In this document: piece after piece, positions 1 through 13,100 of the stretch | How positions within the stretch are numbered: the stretch's first letter is position 1 | Layout of the letters: each line of letters starts with the position of its first letter | Assembly: GCA_025642075.2 (NCBI GenBank) | Contig: JAODUO010000185.1 | Span: 244,501-308,500 of the forward strand | Source: Ridgeia piscesae | Lineage: Eukaryota; Annelida; Polychaeta; Sabellida; Siboglinidae | Direction: 5' to 3' | DNA length: 64,000 nucleotides | The notes under the pieces: model-generated | Told to the model about the DNA's origin: nothing | Databases searched by the model: none | The model's input: only the letters and a program-made list of their open reading frames with translations | Position numbers and translations under genes: made by a program

Positions 1-1081
1 AATGTTTGTAACGTAGCTGGTTTACTCAGGCGGAATGATTTGATTACAGTGATCAACCTTCAGGAACTACTTTTAGGCCCAATTGGCTGACAGCTCGTGA
101 AGGGATTTCGTGCCTTGGTTTCACGAAACAGTTAACTTTATTTGACTGTATTTTGCAATGCAATTTTATAAGTGTGTTATTTGTTATTAGGAGAACAATT
201 ATACCCGCCCACCTCCCTTTCCTACACTAGTTGTATTGTGTGCATTGTAGTTTCTTACGCTTTTCCCTTTTGTAATTTTGTAAGTACACAAGGTTTTACC
301 CAGGTTTTTTCCTCTTAGGGTGTACTCAGGGTTTTTAGTGCGGTAAATAAAGTAGTGCGTAGTGACCTCCACCAATATGGTGTCAATTATAAATATAGTG
401 TATATTGATGTAGTTAGTGTTGGTGGTTGTTAATATGTCTGGGTCATGTAGGTATTGAGTACAATGCTTGCTGTGACAATGTACTGATGTACCTGTGGTG
501 TTGTTTATATCAGGTGTAAATAAATAAAACTAAATGTCATTAAATGTGGCTATTTCAACACATATATACATATAAGTATGTAATTGTTATCCTGCCACTG
601 GGTTGTGGACGTCCTCCTGGGAAGTCTTGTGGATGCTGCAGGCGCATTGACATTCTCACGCTAAAAGACCACACACACAGGCTTCTACCAGGGGTCCAGC
701 AACAAAGCCCTGCAGAGATGGACGACAGGCAACGGAGACAGTTTTCACCTCGGGACACATGCCCAACCAATGGAAGACGTCATCCTCGTTTCGAGGGATC
801 ACTGATGACTGATTATCATATATAATGTAAACAAATCCAAGAGACCATTATATAATTCAGCATTACATCTATTACATAAAGACAATATTACTTAATTTGG
901 TACTATACGTATTACTATATTAACTAATTCTGTGCTGTACATATAAACATAAAGATGCATAAACATAACATAGAACACATACAAAATGATGACCTGTGTT
1001 TAAAAAACAATACTCTATTAAATCATTCACTTGTAACCCACACTGCCGCGACGTAGAGCAGCGAGAGGTCGTGGCACTCAC
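1..1081. other. Intron after e33; no exon recognised
   Basis: AT-rich sequence with no further spectrin segment that I recognise. A moderately GC-rich patch at 590-790 has short open frames on both strands but no family motif and no convincing splice pair. Confidence 0.5.
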
Positions 1082-1165
1082 CCCCTGAACGTCTGACAGC
1101 TTCTTGCCTAGTTCCAGACAGTGTTCATAGTCCCGGCCCATGTCACCAGCCGCCACGAGAGATTC
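1082..1165 (-). CDS. SPTBN5: e33: helix A-B, last exon seen in window
   Basis: 84 nt, 28 codons, acceptor GGTTGTAG, donor GGGG|GTGAGT. Encodes ESLVAAGDMGRDYEHCLELG, then KKLSDVQG, continuing ETWMREK of e32. The gene clearly goes on beyond the left end of the window. Confidence 0.87.
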
Positions 1166-4100
1166 CTACAACCACACATACAACTCCTGTACACGGGTGT
1201 AACAGGTAGGTGCTACTTCAGTTTGACAGCGTTATTGTTCCATTTGCGATATTAAAACAGCGGAGATAAAATTATAGAAATAACCCCGTGGCACCATTCA
1301 TAAATAGCCCTTCTGATTGTTCAAACATTATGCGTAACAAATTCCATACCATAGTAGGAAGCACATAATATGTTCTCCCTAAACGACACCCTCTCCGCTC
1401 ATTTTATCCCAAAATGACACCCTATAATCCTAGCCTTCTTTCCCTAAATGACCCCTTATCCTCCCGCCTCCTCCCTACATGACACCCTGCCATACCAATA
1501 TTCTCCATAAATACCATCCTATCATCACATCTCCTCCCTAAATAACACCTTATCATCCCACCTTCTCCCTCATCCAGGTCTCTGCCTTCTTTCCACCTCC
1601 TCGTTAAATCGGAGGATGTCCCGTGCCTCCTCCAGTCCTTTCCCGCGGTTGTTGGACTCCTTCAGTAGTTGGTCCCACTTCCTCATGAGGTCATTGATGC
1701 GGTGACCAATCACAGGGGCCGAGTCGTGACGCCGCTCGATCAGGTCCTCACCGATCTGACGGACACAGATGATACATCAACTACACAGATGACACATAAG
1801 CTACACGGGTGACACATCAGCTACACAGATGACACGCCAGCTACACAGATGACACATCAGCTACACAGGTGACACGTCAGCTACACAGGTGACATGTCAG
1901 CTACACAGGTGACCCATCAGCTACATAGATGACGTCAGCTACACAGGTGACATGTCAGCTACAAGGTGGCACGTCAGCTACATAGGTGACATATCAGCTA
2001 CACAGGTGACACGTCAGCTACATAGATGACATGTCAGCTACACAGGTGACACATCAGCTACACAGGTGACACGTCAGCTACACAGGTGACATGTCAGCTA
2101 CACAGGTGACATCAGCTACAAGGTGGCACGTCAGCTACATAGGTGACATGTCAGCTACACAGGTGACATGTCAGCTACACAGGTGACACGTCAGCTACAC
2201 AGGTGACATGTCAGCTACACAGGTGACACGTCAGCTACACAGGTGACATGTCAGCTACACAGGTGACATGTCAGCTACACAGGTGACACGTCAGCTACAC
2301 AGGTGACATGTCAGCTACACAGGTGACACGTCAGCTACACAGGTGACATGTCAGCTACACATTGTGGTTCTCACTGTTTACAACATAAAATCACAACTTT
2401 CAGTAATTGATTTTCGCAACTGATATCTTCAACATTGCCAGCCATTCCACGAATAGCAGCAATTCATAAAGGTAATAAAATACCCTTTCAAATTACCTGA
2501 CTTTCCATAATTGTTTATAAAATTTAAAAACACCTTAGGAAAACCTGTGTAGAGGTCCAAACATTTCAAACATTTCTAGGACTCTTATGAGAAGTGTGTG
2601 GACGTCATCATAATAGAAATCAGTATCAGCCACTAAGACCTTCCCCCATCAATGGTGTGCACCTGCCATGATGTTATTTTACCTACAAGTACTCCTTTGA
2701 AGTTAGCGAAACACTCACTGTGAACTGGTACACTACCTGTTTCACTGCCTTGATGCGGTCAGTATTCGCGACTATCTCCGCCTCAAATGCCTGATGCTTC
2801 TGCAGTTTGCGCATCTTGTCATACAGGTCAGAGATGTTGCCAAATGAATCCTGCTTCGCAATCTTCAACTTCTCCTCAATCCAACTCTCCGCCTACAAAC
2901 ACCCAAACTTACAGTCTGTCTCAACAACTGTTCCCTCACACTGGGTAACATAAATCTGTAGTTCTCATAGTTCCCAAGACCACTGTCTTGATCCCAATTT
3001 CCCTTGGGCCAATTTGCAAAATCACCAACTCATAAAAAGAGCATTAAAAATGGTTTCACAATATGGGAATGTAATGTAAGATGAGGTAAACATTTAGTAC
3101 GCCCTTGGATCTAATCTCATCTCCGATGTTGTTTAACCATATTGTTTTGCGCATGCTTCAAAACTAAGGTACAAGACACTTATCTAACCATTGTACACAG
3201 AACCTCTTTACAACTAAAAACAAAACTAAGGTACAAGACACTTATCAAACCATTGTACACAGAACCTCTTTACAACTAAAAACAAAACTAAGGTACAAGA
3301 CACTTATCAAACCATTGTACACAGAACCTCTTTACAACTAAAAACAAAACTAAGGTACAAGACACTTATCAAACCATTGTACACAGAACCTCTTTACAAC
3401 TAAAAACAAAACTAAGGTACAAGACACTTATCAAACCATTGTACACAGAACCTCTTTACAACTAAAAACAAAACTAAGGTACAAGACACTTATCAAACCA
3501 TTGTACACAGAACCTCTTTACAACTAAAAACGAGTGTGTCTCAGGTCATCACGAGTCGTATGGTCTGGTGGTCTCCACCAGGGGTTACAAAGTATCCCAG
3601 CATGCACCACTCACTTCTGCAGCGTCTCGGTTGAAGCGGGCATACAAATGAGAGTTGGCGAGTTGTCGTTGGCGGCCATCACTCAACTGTTTGATATGGT
3701 CTCGCCTGTCACAAACGTAAACTCAATATCACGACCATTAGACAGTCAACCATCTTTTAAATGACCTTCACTTTTGCTGATTACAATCTTAACTATAACT
3801 AACCCAGTGTCAAACCTATAACCACCTTCTGAAATCAATCAAAGTGTATATATTTGTTTAAACGGCCATGACTGGTAATTTGCAAAAGCTCAGTTGCCTG
3901 GCTGACATATAACCTTCTACCCACCAAATGTGTGGTTACATGGCTTTTAAAACTTTTTAACAGCACAACAGTCGATGACATCAACGCGAATGGAAATTCA
4001 CACTAAGATTAATATTTTTGGGAATTTCTTGAACACAAGTGAAATGAACTGCTGGAGGGGAAGACTCACCTCTTGACGACAGCCCTTAGGGTGGTGTCAA

Positions 4101-7100
4101 TGTTGGGAGCGTCAAAGTGACGTTCCTTCCCCAGTCGTTCACCAAATACACGCAACACATCCACCTACACGAGAAACAGAAGACGTCTTACACAACTGAT
4201 CTTCACTTTAAGTGTAACATTCGTTCAGCTGTTACTAACGACTGTGAATTTGTTTATTTATTTCAGTGCACCTGGAAGAAAGGAAAGGCCAGTAGAATCT
4301 GGAAACATGTCTTTAAACAACGATAGCACTTTAATTTATATCACTAATGATATATTATAATTAACTTTCTATTACAATTATACAACAGGGTGGCTTTCAC
4401 GATAGCGGCTTATATAAGGCCTTAATGAGAGTCGTCCCGACCATACATTTCATTATATTTAATTACTATATACAATATAATATACTTTTGGTTGAATAAA
4501 GGATTCAGAAGCAGACAGCGCCTAAAAATTCTGAACAAGTTACCAGCTGGTAGACATCACCAACACAGTGGGGAGCGGTGGTCACACGGTAGAGCGCCGA
4601 ACCGTCAATCGAGGGATGGTGGTTCAATCCCACCTACCGCCGTTTCGAAACTTAGGCAATTTCGTTTACCCCACATTTGCCTGTGTCTTTTGGAAGAGAC
4701 ACTAAAAGCCGGTGGTCCCTTCTATCTAGTGTCTATGCCAGGAGAAGTAAAATATCCCACACAGGGGGTAAATGTGTAACCTGTCGTGGACTCACTAATT
4801 CTAGAGAAGGACAACTCCTGCGTTAGCCCAAGTTTGGGCTGTTTGGAGGTAACTACCTAAGAACTAAGCTGTTTGATACACCTGATCACATCTGACATGT
4901 TTCCTTCATTCCAACCTCCTCCCTCTCCTCTCTCAGTCTTCACTGTCTATCTCTCCTTACTCGAGTGATTCTCCTGTTTTCACAACCCTGTACCCTCTCC
5001 TTCAGTAGTGTAACACCATAACAATAGTGCCGCTAATAACTAGTAAAATAGCAACAATAATAACAGTGCTATGTGCCTGTCTGCGAGACAGAGATGACAA
5101 GAGAGTGAAACCTTCTGGTCCTGTGCAGTGAGCAGCTTGGCGAAGGCGTCGTGTCTCTTGATGAGGGCCTCCACCTGCTCCACTGTGTCTCCCATGTCTG
5201 TACTCTTCAGGTACGCCTGCAACAGACAGGTAGATGTCACCAACACAGACAGGTAGATGTCACCAACACAGACAGGTAGACGTCACCAACACAGACAGGT
5301 AGACATCACCAACACAGACAGGTAGATGTCACCAACACAAGACAGGTAGACGTCACCAACACAGACAGGTAGATGTCACCAACACAGACAGGTAGACATC
5401 ACCAACACAGACAGGTAGACATCACCAACACAGACAGGTAGATGTCACCAACACAGACAGGTAGATGTCACCAACACAGACAGGTAGATGTCACCAACAC
5501 AGACAGGTAGATGTCACCAACACAGACAGGTAGACGTCACCAACACAGACAGGTAGACATCACCAACACAGACAGGTAGACTTCACCAACACAGACAGCT
5601 AGATGTCACCAACACAGACATGTAGATGTCACCAACACAGACATGTAGACGTCACCAATACAGACAGGTAGACATCACCAACACAGACAGGTAGACGTCA
5701 CCAACACAGACAGGTAGATGTCACCAACAAAGACAGGTAGATGTCACCAACACAGACAGGTAGACGTCACCAACACAGACAGGTAGACGTCACCAATACA
5801 GACAGGTAGACGTCACCAACACAGACAGGTAGACGTCACCAACACAGACAGGTAGACGTCACCAAAACAGACAGGTAGACGTCACCAACACAGACAGGTA
5901 GACGTCACCAACACAGACAGGTAGATGTCACCAACACAGGTAGACGTCACCAACACAGACAGGTAGACGTCACCAACACAGACAGGTAGACATCACCAAC
6001 ACAGACAGGTAGACGTCACCAACACAGACAGGTAGAGTCCCACGCAGTTCACCAACACAGGCAGGTAGACTCACCAAACACAGGTAGACGTCACCAACAC
6101 AGACAGGTGAGTCACACTCACTCCCAACACAGACAGGTAGACGTCACCAACACAGACAGGTAGACATCACCAACACAGACAGGTAGACGTCACCAACACA
6201 GACAGGTAGACGTCACCAACACAGACAGGTAGACGTCACCAACACAGACTGGTAGACGTCACCAACACAGACAGGTAGACGTCACCAACACAGACAGGTA
6301 GACGTCACCAACACAGACAGGTAGACGTCACCAACACAGTTCAACTTTACCTGTATAAGACACACTGGTGCACACTTAGTTAATATCAGAAATCTACCTT
6401 ACAATAATATAATAATAATAAATAACAGTATTTGTCTACGCCATATCTCTAGCGATAAAACCATTCAGAGGCACATTACACTTTACAGGAATATTATATA
6501 TATATTCTTGATTACAAACTAAAGCATAGTTTAAAGCTCAGTGTCTTGCCACTTCCTACCTCCTGTGAAGTGCTCAGTGTCTAGCCACTTCCTACCTCCT
6601 GCAAGTTGCTCAGTGTCTAGCCACTTCCTACCTCCTGCGAGGTGCTCAGTGTCTAGCCACTTCCTACCTCCTGTGAGGTGCTCAGTGTCTAGCCACTTCC
6701 TACCTCCTGCAAGGTGCTCAGTGTCTAGCCACTTCCTACCTCCTGTGAGGTGCTCAGTGTCTAGCCACTTCCTACCTCCTGCGAGGTGCTCAGTGTCTAG
6801 CCACTTCCTACCTCCTGTGAGGTGCTCAGTGTCTAGCCACTTCCTACCTCCTGTGAGGTGCTCAGTGTCTAGCCACTTCCTACCTCCTGCGAGGTGCTCA
6901 GTGTCTAGCCACTTCCTACCTCCTGTGAAGTGCTCAGTGTCTAGCCACTTCCTACCTCCTGTGAGGTGCTCAGTGTCTAGCCACTTCCTACCTCCTGGAG
7001 TGCTCAGTGTCTAGCCACTTCCTACCTCCTGTGAGGTGCTCAGTGTCTAGCCACTTCCTACCTCCTGTGAGGTGCTCAGTGTCTAGCCACTTCCTACCTC

Positions 7101-10100
7101 CTGTGAAGTGCTCAGTGTCTAGCCACTTCCTACCTCCTGTGAGGTGCTCAGTGTCTAGCCACTTCCTACCTCCTGTGAGGTGCTCAGTGTCTAGCCACTT
7201 CCTACCTCCTGTGAGGTGCTCAGTGTCTAGCCACTTCCTACCTCCTGTGAGGTGCTCAGTGTCTAGCCACTTCCTACCTCCTGTGAGGTGCTCAGTGTCT
7301 AGCCACTTCCTACCTCCTGTGAGGTGCTCAGTGTCTAGCCACTTCCTACCTCCTGGAGGTGCTCAGTGTCTAGCCACTTCCTACCTCCTGAGGTGCTCAG
7401 TGTCTAGCCACTTCCTACCTCCTGCGAGGTGCTCAGTGTCTAGCCACTTCCTACCTCCTGTGAGGTGCTCAGTGTCTAGCCACTTCCTACCTCCTGCGAG
7501 GTGCTCAGTGTCTAGCCACTTCCTACCTCCTGTGAGGTGCTCAGTGTCTAGCCACTTCCTACCTCCTGTGAGGTGCTCAGTGTCTAGCCACTTCCTACCT
7601 CCTGTGAGGTGCTCAGTGTCTAGCCACTTCCTACCTCCTGTGAGGTGCTCAGTGTCTAGCCACTTCCTACCTCCTGTGAGGTGCTCAGTGTCTAGCCACT
7701 TCCTACCTCCTGCGAGGTGCTCAGTGTCTAGCCACTTCCTACCTCCTGCGAGGTGCTCAGTGTCTAGCCACTTCCTACCTCCTGTGAGGTGCTCAGTGTC
7801 TAGCCACTTCCTACCTCCTGCGAGGTGCTCAGTGTCTAGCCACTTCCTACCTCCTGTGAGGTGCTCAGTGTCTAGCCACTTCCTACCTCCTGTGAGGTGC
7901 TCAGTGTCTAGCCACTTCCTACCTCCTGCGAGGTGCTCAGTGTCTAGCCACTTCCTACCTCCTGTGAGGTGCTCAGTGTCTAGCCACTTCCTACCTCCTG
8001 TGAGGAGCTCAGTGTCTAGCCACTTCCTACCTCCTGGAGGTGCTCAGTGTCTAGCCACTTCCTACCTCCTTGCGAGGTGCTCAGTGTCTAGCCACTTCCT
8101 ACCTCCTGCGAGGTGCTCAGTGTCTAGCCACTTCCTACCTCCTGTGAGGTGCTCAGTGTCTAGCCACTTCCTACCTCCTGTGAGGTGTCTGCAGCCACTT
8201 CCTACCTCCTGTGAGTGCTCAGTGTCTAGCCACTTCCTACCTCCTGTGAGGTGCTCAGTGTCTAGCCACTTCCTACCTCCTGCGAGGTGCTCAGTGTCTA
8301 GCCACTTCCTACCTCCTGCGAGGTGCTCAGTGTCTAGCCACTTCCTACCTCCTGCGAGGTGCTCAGTGTCTAGCCACTTCCTACCTCCTGCGAGGTGCTC
8401 AGTGTCTAGCCACTTCCTACCTCCTGTGAGGTGCTCAGTGTCTAGCCACTTCCTACCTCCTGTGAGGTGCTCAGTGTCTAGCCACTTCCTACCTCCTGGA
8501 GGTGCTCAGTGTCTAGCCACTTCCTACCTCCTGTGAGGTGCTCAGTGTCTAGCCACTTCCTACCTCCTGGAGGTGCTCAGTGTCTAGCCACTTCCTACCT
8601 CCTGTGAGGTGCTCAGTGTCTAGCCACTTCCTACCTCCTGTGAGGTGCTCAGTGTCTAGCCACTTCCTACCTCCTGCGAGGTGCTCAGTGTCTAGCCACT
8701 TCCTACCTCCTGGAGGTGCTCAGTGTCTAGCCACTTCCTACCTCCTGGAGGTGCTCAGTGTCTAGCCACTTCCTACCTCCTGTGAGGTGCTCAGTGTCTA
8801 GCCACTTCCTACCTCCTGTGAGGTGCTCAGTGTCTAGCCACTTCCTACCTCCTGTGAGGTGCTCAGTGTCTAGCCACTTCCTACCTCCTGCAAGTTGCTC
8901 AGTGTCTAGCCACTTCCTACCTCCTGTGAAGTGCTCAGTGTCTAGCCACTTCCTACCTCCTGTGAGGTGCTCAGTGTCTAGCCACTTCCTACCTCCTGCG
9001 AGGTGCTCAGTGTCTAGCCACTTCCTACCTCCTGTGAGGTGCTCAGTGTCTAGCCACTTCCTACCTCCTGGGAGGTGCTCAGTGTCTAGCCACTTCCTAC
9101 CTCCTGTGAGGTGCTCAGTGTCTAGCCACTTCCTACCTCCTGTGAGGTGCTCAGTGTCTAGCCACTTCCTACCTCCTGGAGGTGCTCAGTGTCTAGCCAC
9201 TTCCTACCTCCTGTGAGGTGCTCAGTGTCTAGCCACTTCCTACCTCCTGTGAGGTGCTCAGTGTCTAGCCACTTCCTACCTCCTGTGAGGTGCTCAGTGT
9301 CTAGCCACTTCCTACCTCCTGTGAGGTGCTCAGTGTCTAGCCACTTCCTACCTCATGCGAGGTGCTCAGTGTCTAGCCACTTCCTACCTCCTGCGAGGTG
9401 CTCAGTGTCTAGCCACTTCCTACCTCCTGTGAGGTGCTCAGTGTCTAGCCACTTCCTACCTCCTGCGAGGTGCTCAGTGTCTAGCCACTTCCTACCTCCT
9501 GCGAGGTGCTCAGTGTTAGCCACTTCCTACCTCCTGTGAGGTGCTCAGTGTCTAGCCACTTCCTACCTCCTGCGAGGTGCTCAGTGTCTAGCCACTTCCT
9601 ACCTCCTGTGAGGTGCTCAGTGTCTAGCCACTTCCTACCTCCTGGAGGTGCTCAGTGTCTAGCCACTTCCTACCTCCTGTGAGGTGCTCAGTGTCTAGCC
9701 ACTTCCTACCTCCTGGAGGTGCTCAGTGTCTAGCCACTTCCTACCTCCTGTGAGGTGCTCAGTGTCTAGCCACTTCCTACCTCCTGTGAGGTGCTCAGTG
9801 TCTAGCCACTTCCTACCTCCTGTGAGGTGCTCAGTGTCTAGCCACTTCCTACCTCCTGTGAGGTGCTCAGTGTCTAGCCACTTCCTACCTCCTGTGAGGT
9901 GCTCAGTGTCTAGCCACTTCCTACCTCCTGTGAGGTGCTCAGTGTCTAGCCACTTCCTACCTCCTGTGAGGTGCTCAGTGTCTAGCCACTTCCTACCTCC
10001 TGTGAGGTGCTCAGTGTCTAGCCACTTCCTACCTCCTGTGAGGTGTTCAGTGTCTAGCCACTTCCTACCTCCTGTGAGGTGCTCAGTGTCTAGCCACTTC

Positions 10101-13100
10101 CTACCTCCTGTGAGGTGCTCAGTGTCTAGCCACTTCCTACCTCCTGCGAGGTGCTCAGTGTCTAGCCACTTCCTACCTCCTGTGAGGTGCTCAGTGTCTA
10201 GCCACTTCCTACCTCCTGTGAGGTGCTCAGTGTCTAGCCACTTCCTACCTCCTGTGAGGTGCTCAGTGTCTAGCCACTTCCTACCTCCTGCGAGGTGCTC
10301 AGTGTCTAGCCACTTCCTACCTCCTGTGAGGTGCTCAGTGTCTAGCCACTTCCTACCTCCTGTGAGGTGCTCAGTGTCTAGCCACTTCCTACCTCCTGTG
10401 AGGTGCTCAGTGTCTAGCCACTTCCTACCTCCTGTGAGGTGCTCAGTGTCTAGCCACTTCCTACCTCCTGTGAGGTGCTCAGTGTCTAGCCACTTCCTAC
10501 CTCCTGGAGGTGCTCAGTGTCTAGCCACTTCCTACCTCCTGTGAGGTGCTCAGTGTCTAGCCACTTCCTACCTCCTGCGAGGTGCTCAGTGTCTAGCCAC
10601 TTCCTACCTCCTGCGAGGTGCTCAGTGTCTAGCCACTTCCTACCTCCTGCGAGGTGCTCAGTGTCTAGCCACTTCCTACCTCCTGTGAGGTGCTCAGTGT
10701 CTAGCCACTTCCTACCTCCTGTGAGGTGCTCAGTGTCTAGCCACTTCCTACCTCCTGCGAGGTGCTCAGTGTCTAGCCACTTCCTACCTCCTGCGAGGTG
10801 CTCAGTGTCTAGCCACTTCCTACCTCCTGCGAGGTGCTCAGTGTCTAGCCACTTCCTACCTCCTGCGAGGTGCTCAGTGTCTAGCCACTTCCTACCTCCT
10901 GGAGGTGCTCAGTGTCTAGCCACTTCCTACCTCCTGTGAGGTGCTCAGTGTCTAGCCACTTCCTACCTCCTGCTGAGGTGCTCAGTGTCTAGCCACTTCC
11001 TACCTCCTGTGAGGTGCTCAGTGTCTAGCCACTTCCTACCTCCTGCGAGGTGCTCAGTGTCTAGCCACTTCCTACCTCCTGTGAGGTGCTCAGTGTCTAG
11101 CCACTTCCTACCTCCTGTGAGGTGCTCAGTGTCTAGCCACTTCCTACCTCCTGTGAGGTGCTCAGTGTCTAGCCACTTCCTACCTCCTGTGAGGTGCTCA
11201 GTGTCTAGCCACTTCCTACCTCCTGTGAGGTGCTCAGTGTCTAGCCACTTCCTACCTCCTGTGAGGTGCTCAGTGTCTAGCCACTTCCTACCTCCTGGAG
11301 GTGCTCAGTGTCTAGCCACTTCCTACCTCCTGTGAGGTGCTCAGTGTCTAGCCACTTCCTACCTCCTGTGAGGTGCTCAGTGTCTAGCCACTTCCTACCT
11401 CCTGTGAGGTGCTCAGTGTCTAGCCACTTGGTCTCAGTGTCTTCCTACCTCCTGCGAGGTGCTCAGTGCTAGCAACTTCCTACCTCCTGTGAGGTGCTCA
11501 GTGTCTAGCATTCCTGACATCCTGTAGAGAGCCATTGTTACATTAAGTTTTCCTACCTCCTTGGGTGCTCAGTGGTGATTGAGCTGCCTGGCATGCCCTG
11601 TTAGAAGCCTGTTGCGTCATAGATATGGTCAAGAATATGATCTTCACTTATTCATGCACAATGTCATGCGCTGCTGTCGAATGTACAACAACTCGTTGCC
11701 ATTTCTCAGATCTAGGACAGTCACATGACACTCATACCGTGCACAGGTCTTATTAAATTACACATTTTTAAAATAGCACCATCTTATGTAAACACTTGGG
11801 AGTGTTCCATGAAATTAAAAACATATCGTTATTAAGATTCACATGTGGTAACAAGCACAGACTGCTCATACAACGTACGTTGCAGCATGTGTACCATATG
11901 TAAAAAGATGATTGAAGTACAAACTTACATCTGTCAAATAAAGTACATGCGTGTCTGGCGAATGTGAACGATCACCTCGGTGCCAGTTTCACAAGAGCCT
12001 AGAAATGATTACTTCTGACTAATCTCTGCCTTCATCGGTCTTCATTAAGGTCACATCTTGCTGGTTTGACGATAAGCAAACGGCTTCCGCTATCATCTCC
12101 TTCTGCATACTCAGTCGTCCATGTGACCAAGTCACCGCGCCTGTGACATAACATATGTTGTACATGTGACATCTGTCAAGAATTGAGTGTAACAGAGTCA
12201 TGTATCTCAACGTTCTGAACTGTTTTCTCCTGTGACTGTGGGATCAGGTAAACTGCCAAGTCCTGTCTCAATTTGAAACATACGTCAATTATTGAGGATG
12301 AAGAACGCTGTGACAGTGACCACCCTCACTACAGCCAAAACAGTGGCATTCGTTCTTGGCGAAGTGTGAAGCGTCGATCATCTTGCGTCCGGTGTCGACG
12401 GCCGTAGCAAATGAGTCTTCCCGGGCCTCAATCTCTGCCTTCAGCTGCTGGTGGGACTTCCTCAGTAGGTCAACGCTGGTGACGTCACGCACCGGCTGTT
12501 CCGCTGTCATCTCCTTCTGCATCTCGTCCGACCATGTGACCAGGTCCCGCGCCTGTGACATAGAGAGTATGTTGTCATGTGTACATTCTCAAGAATTGAG
12601 TGTAAAATCATGTATCTCAACGTTCTGAACTGTTTTCTCCTGTGACTGTGGGATCAGGTAAACTGCCAAGTCCTGTCTCAATTTGAAACATACGTCAATT
12701 ATTGAGGATGAAGAACGCTGTGACAGTGACCACCCTCACTACAGCACAGAAAAGTCAGCTGGCTATTACGTTCTTAAAAGACAGACTAGTTAAATGAGAC
12801 AACCACACAAGACCATCCATTGTTAATCATGATATATAAATACAAACTGGTCAGGTAATAGAATATTGCCATCCGCTGGAAACCACGTGGAATAAAATAC
12901 AGTCTACTGAAAACTTTTTATTGCATTTGTACAAAAATGTATGCACTTCTTCATAATACTACCACGGGAAAATAGTTTGTAAAAACCCTGCAGTATGTGG
13001 TTTCTGGACATACAATAAGATAACAAATTTGAGCAATGTCAATAGTTAATAAGTAAATGTTTTACCTCTCAATTTTTTTCTTTTTTCTCTATATATGTAC

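Larger units (their letters stand above)
11926..12745. repeat. Tandem duplication of exon e27 and its 5' intron (410-bp offset)
   Basis: Two copies lie head to tail with their junction near 12335/12336. Plus 12198-12335 and 12608-12745 are identical over 138 bp, while the exon-bearing parts (11926-12150 and 12336-12560) are strongly diverged and the left one is dead. Confidence 0.85.

Noticed and set aside
544..825. Short open frames on both strands
   Set aside because: No spectrin or other family motif and no consistent splice sites.
4568..4642. Functional tRNA gene
   Set aside because: Promoter boxes fit, but the anticodon stem does not pair cleanly and a SINE body follows directly.
6541..11335. 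Long plus-strand frames of SVSSHFLPPVRC repeats as a repeat protein
   Set aside because: They lie antisense in a spectrin intron, begin at GTG rather than ATG, shift frame at every 34-bp unit, and follow purely from a 36-bp unit without stops.
12330..12350. Accepting the CHCFGC end of e27 as normal spectrin
   Set aside because: These residues do not fit any spectrin helix and lie at a duplication junction; the boundary is given as uncertain instead.
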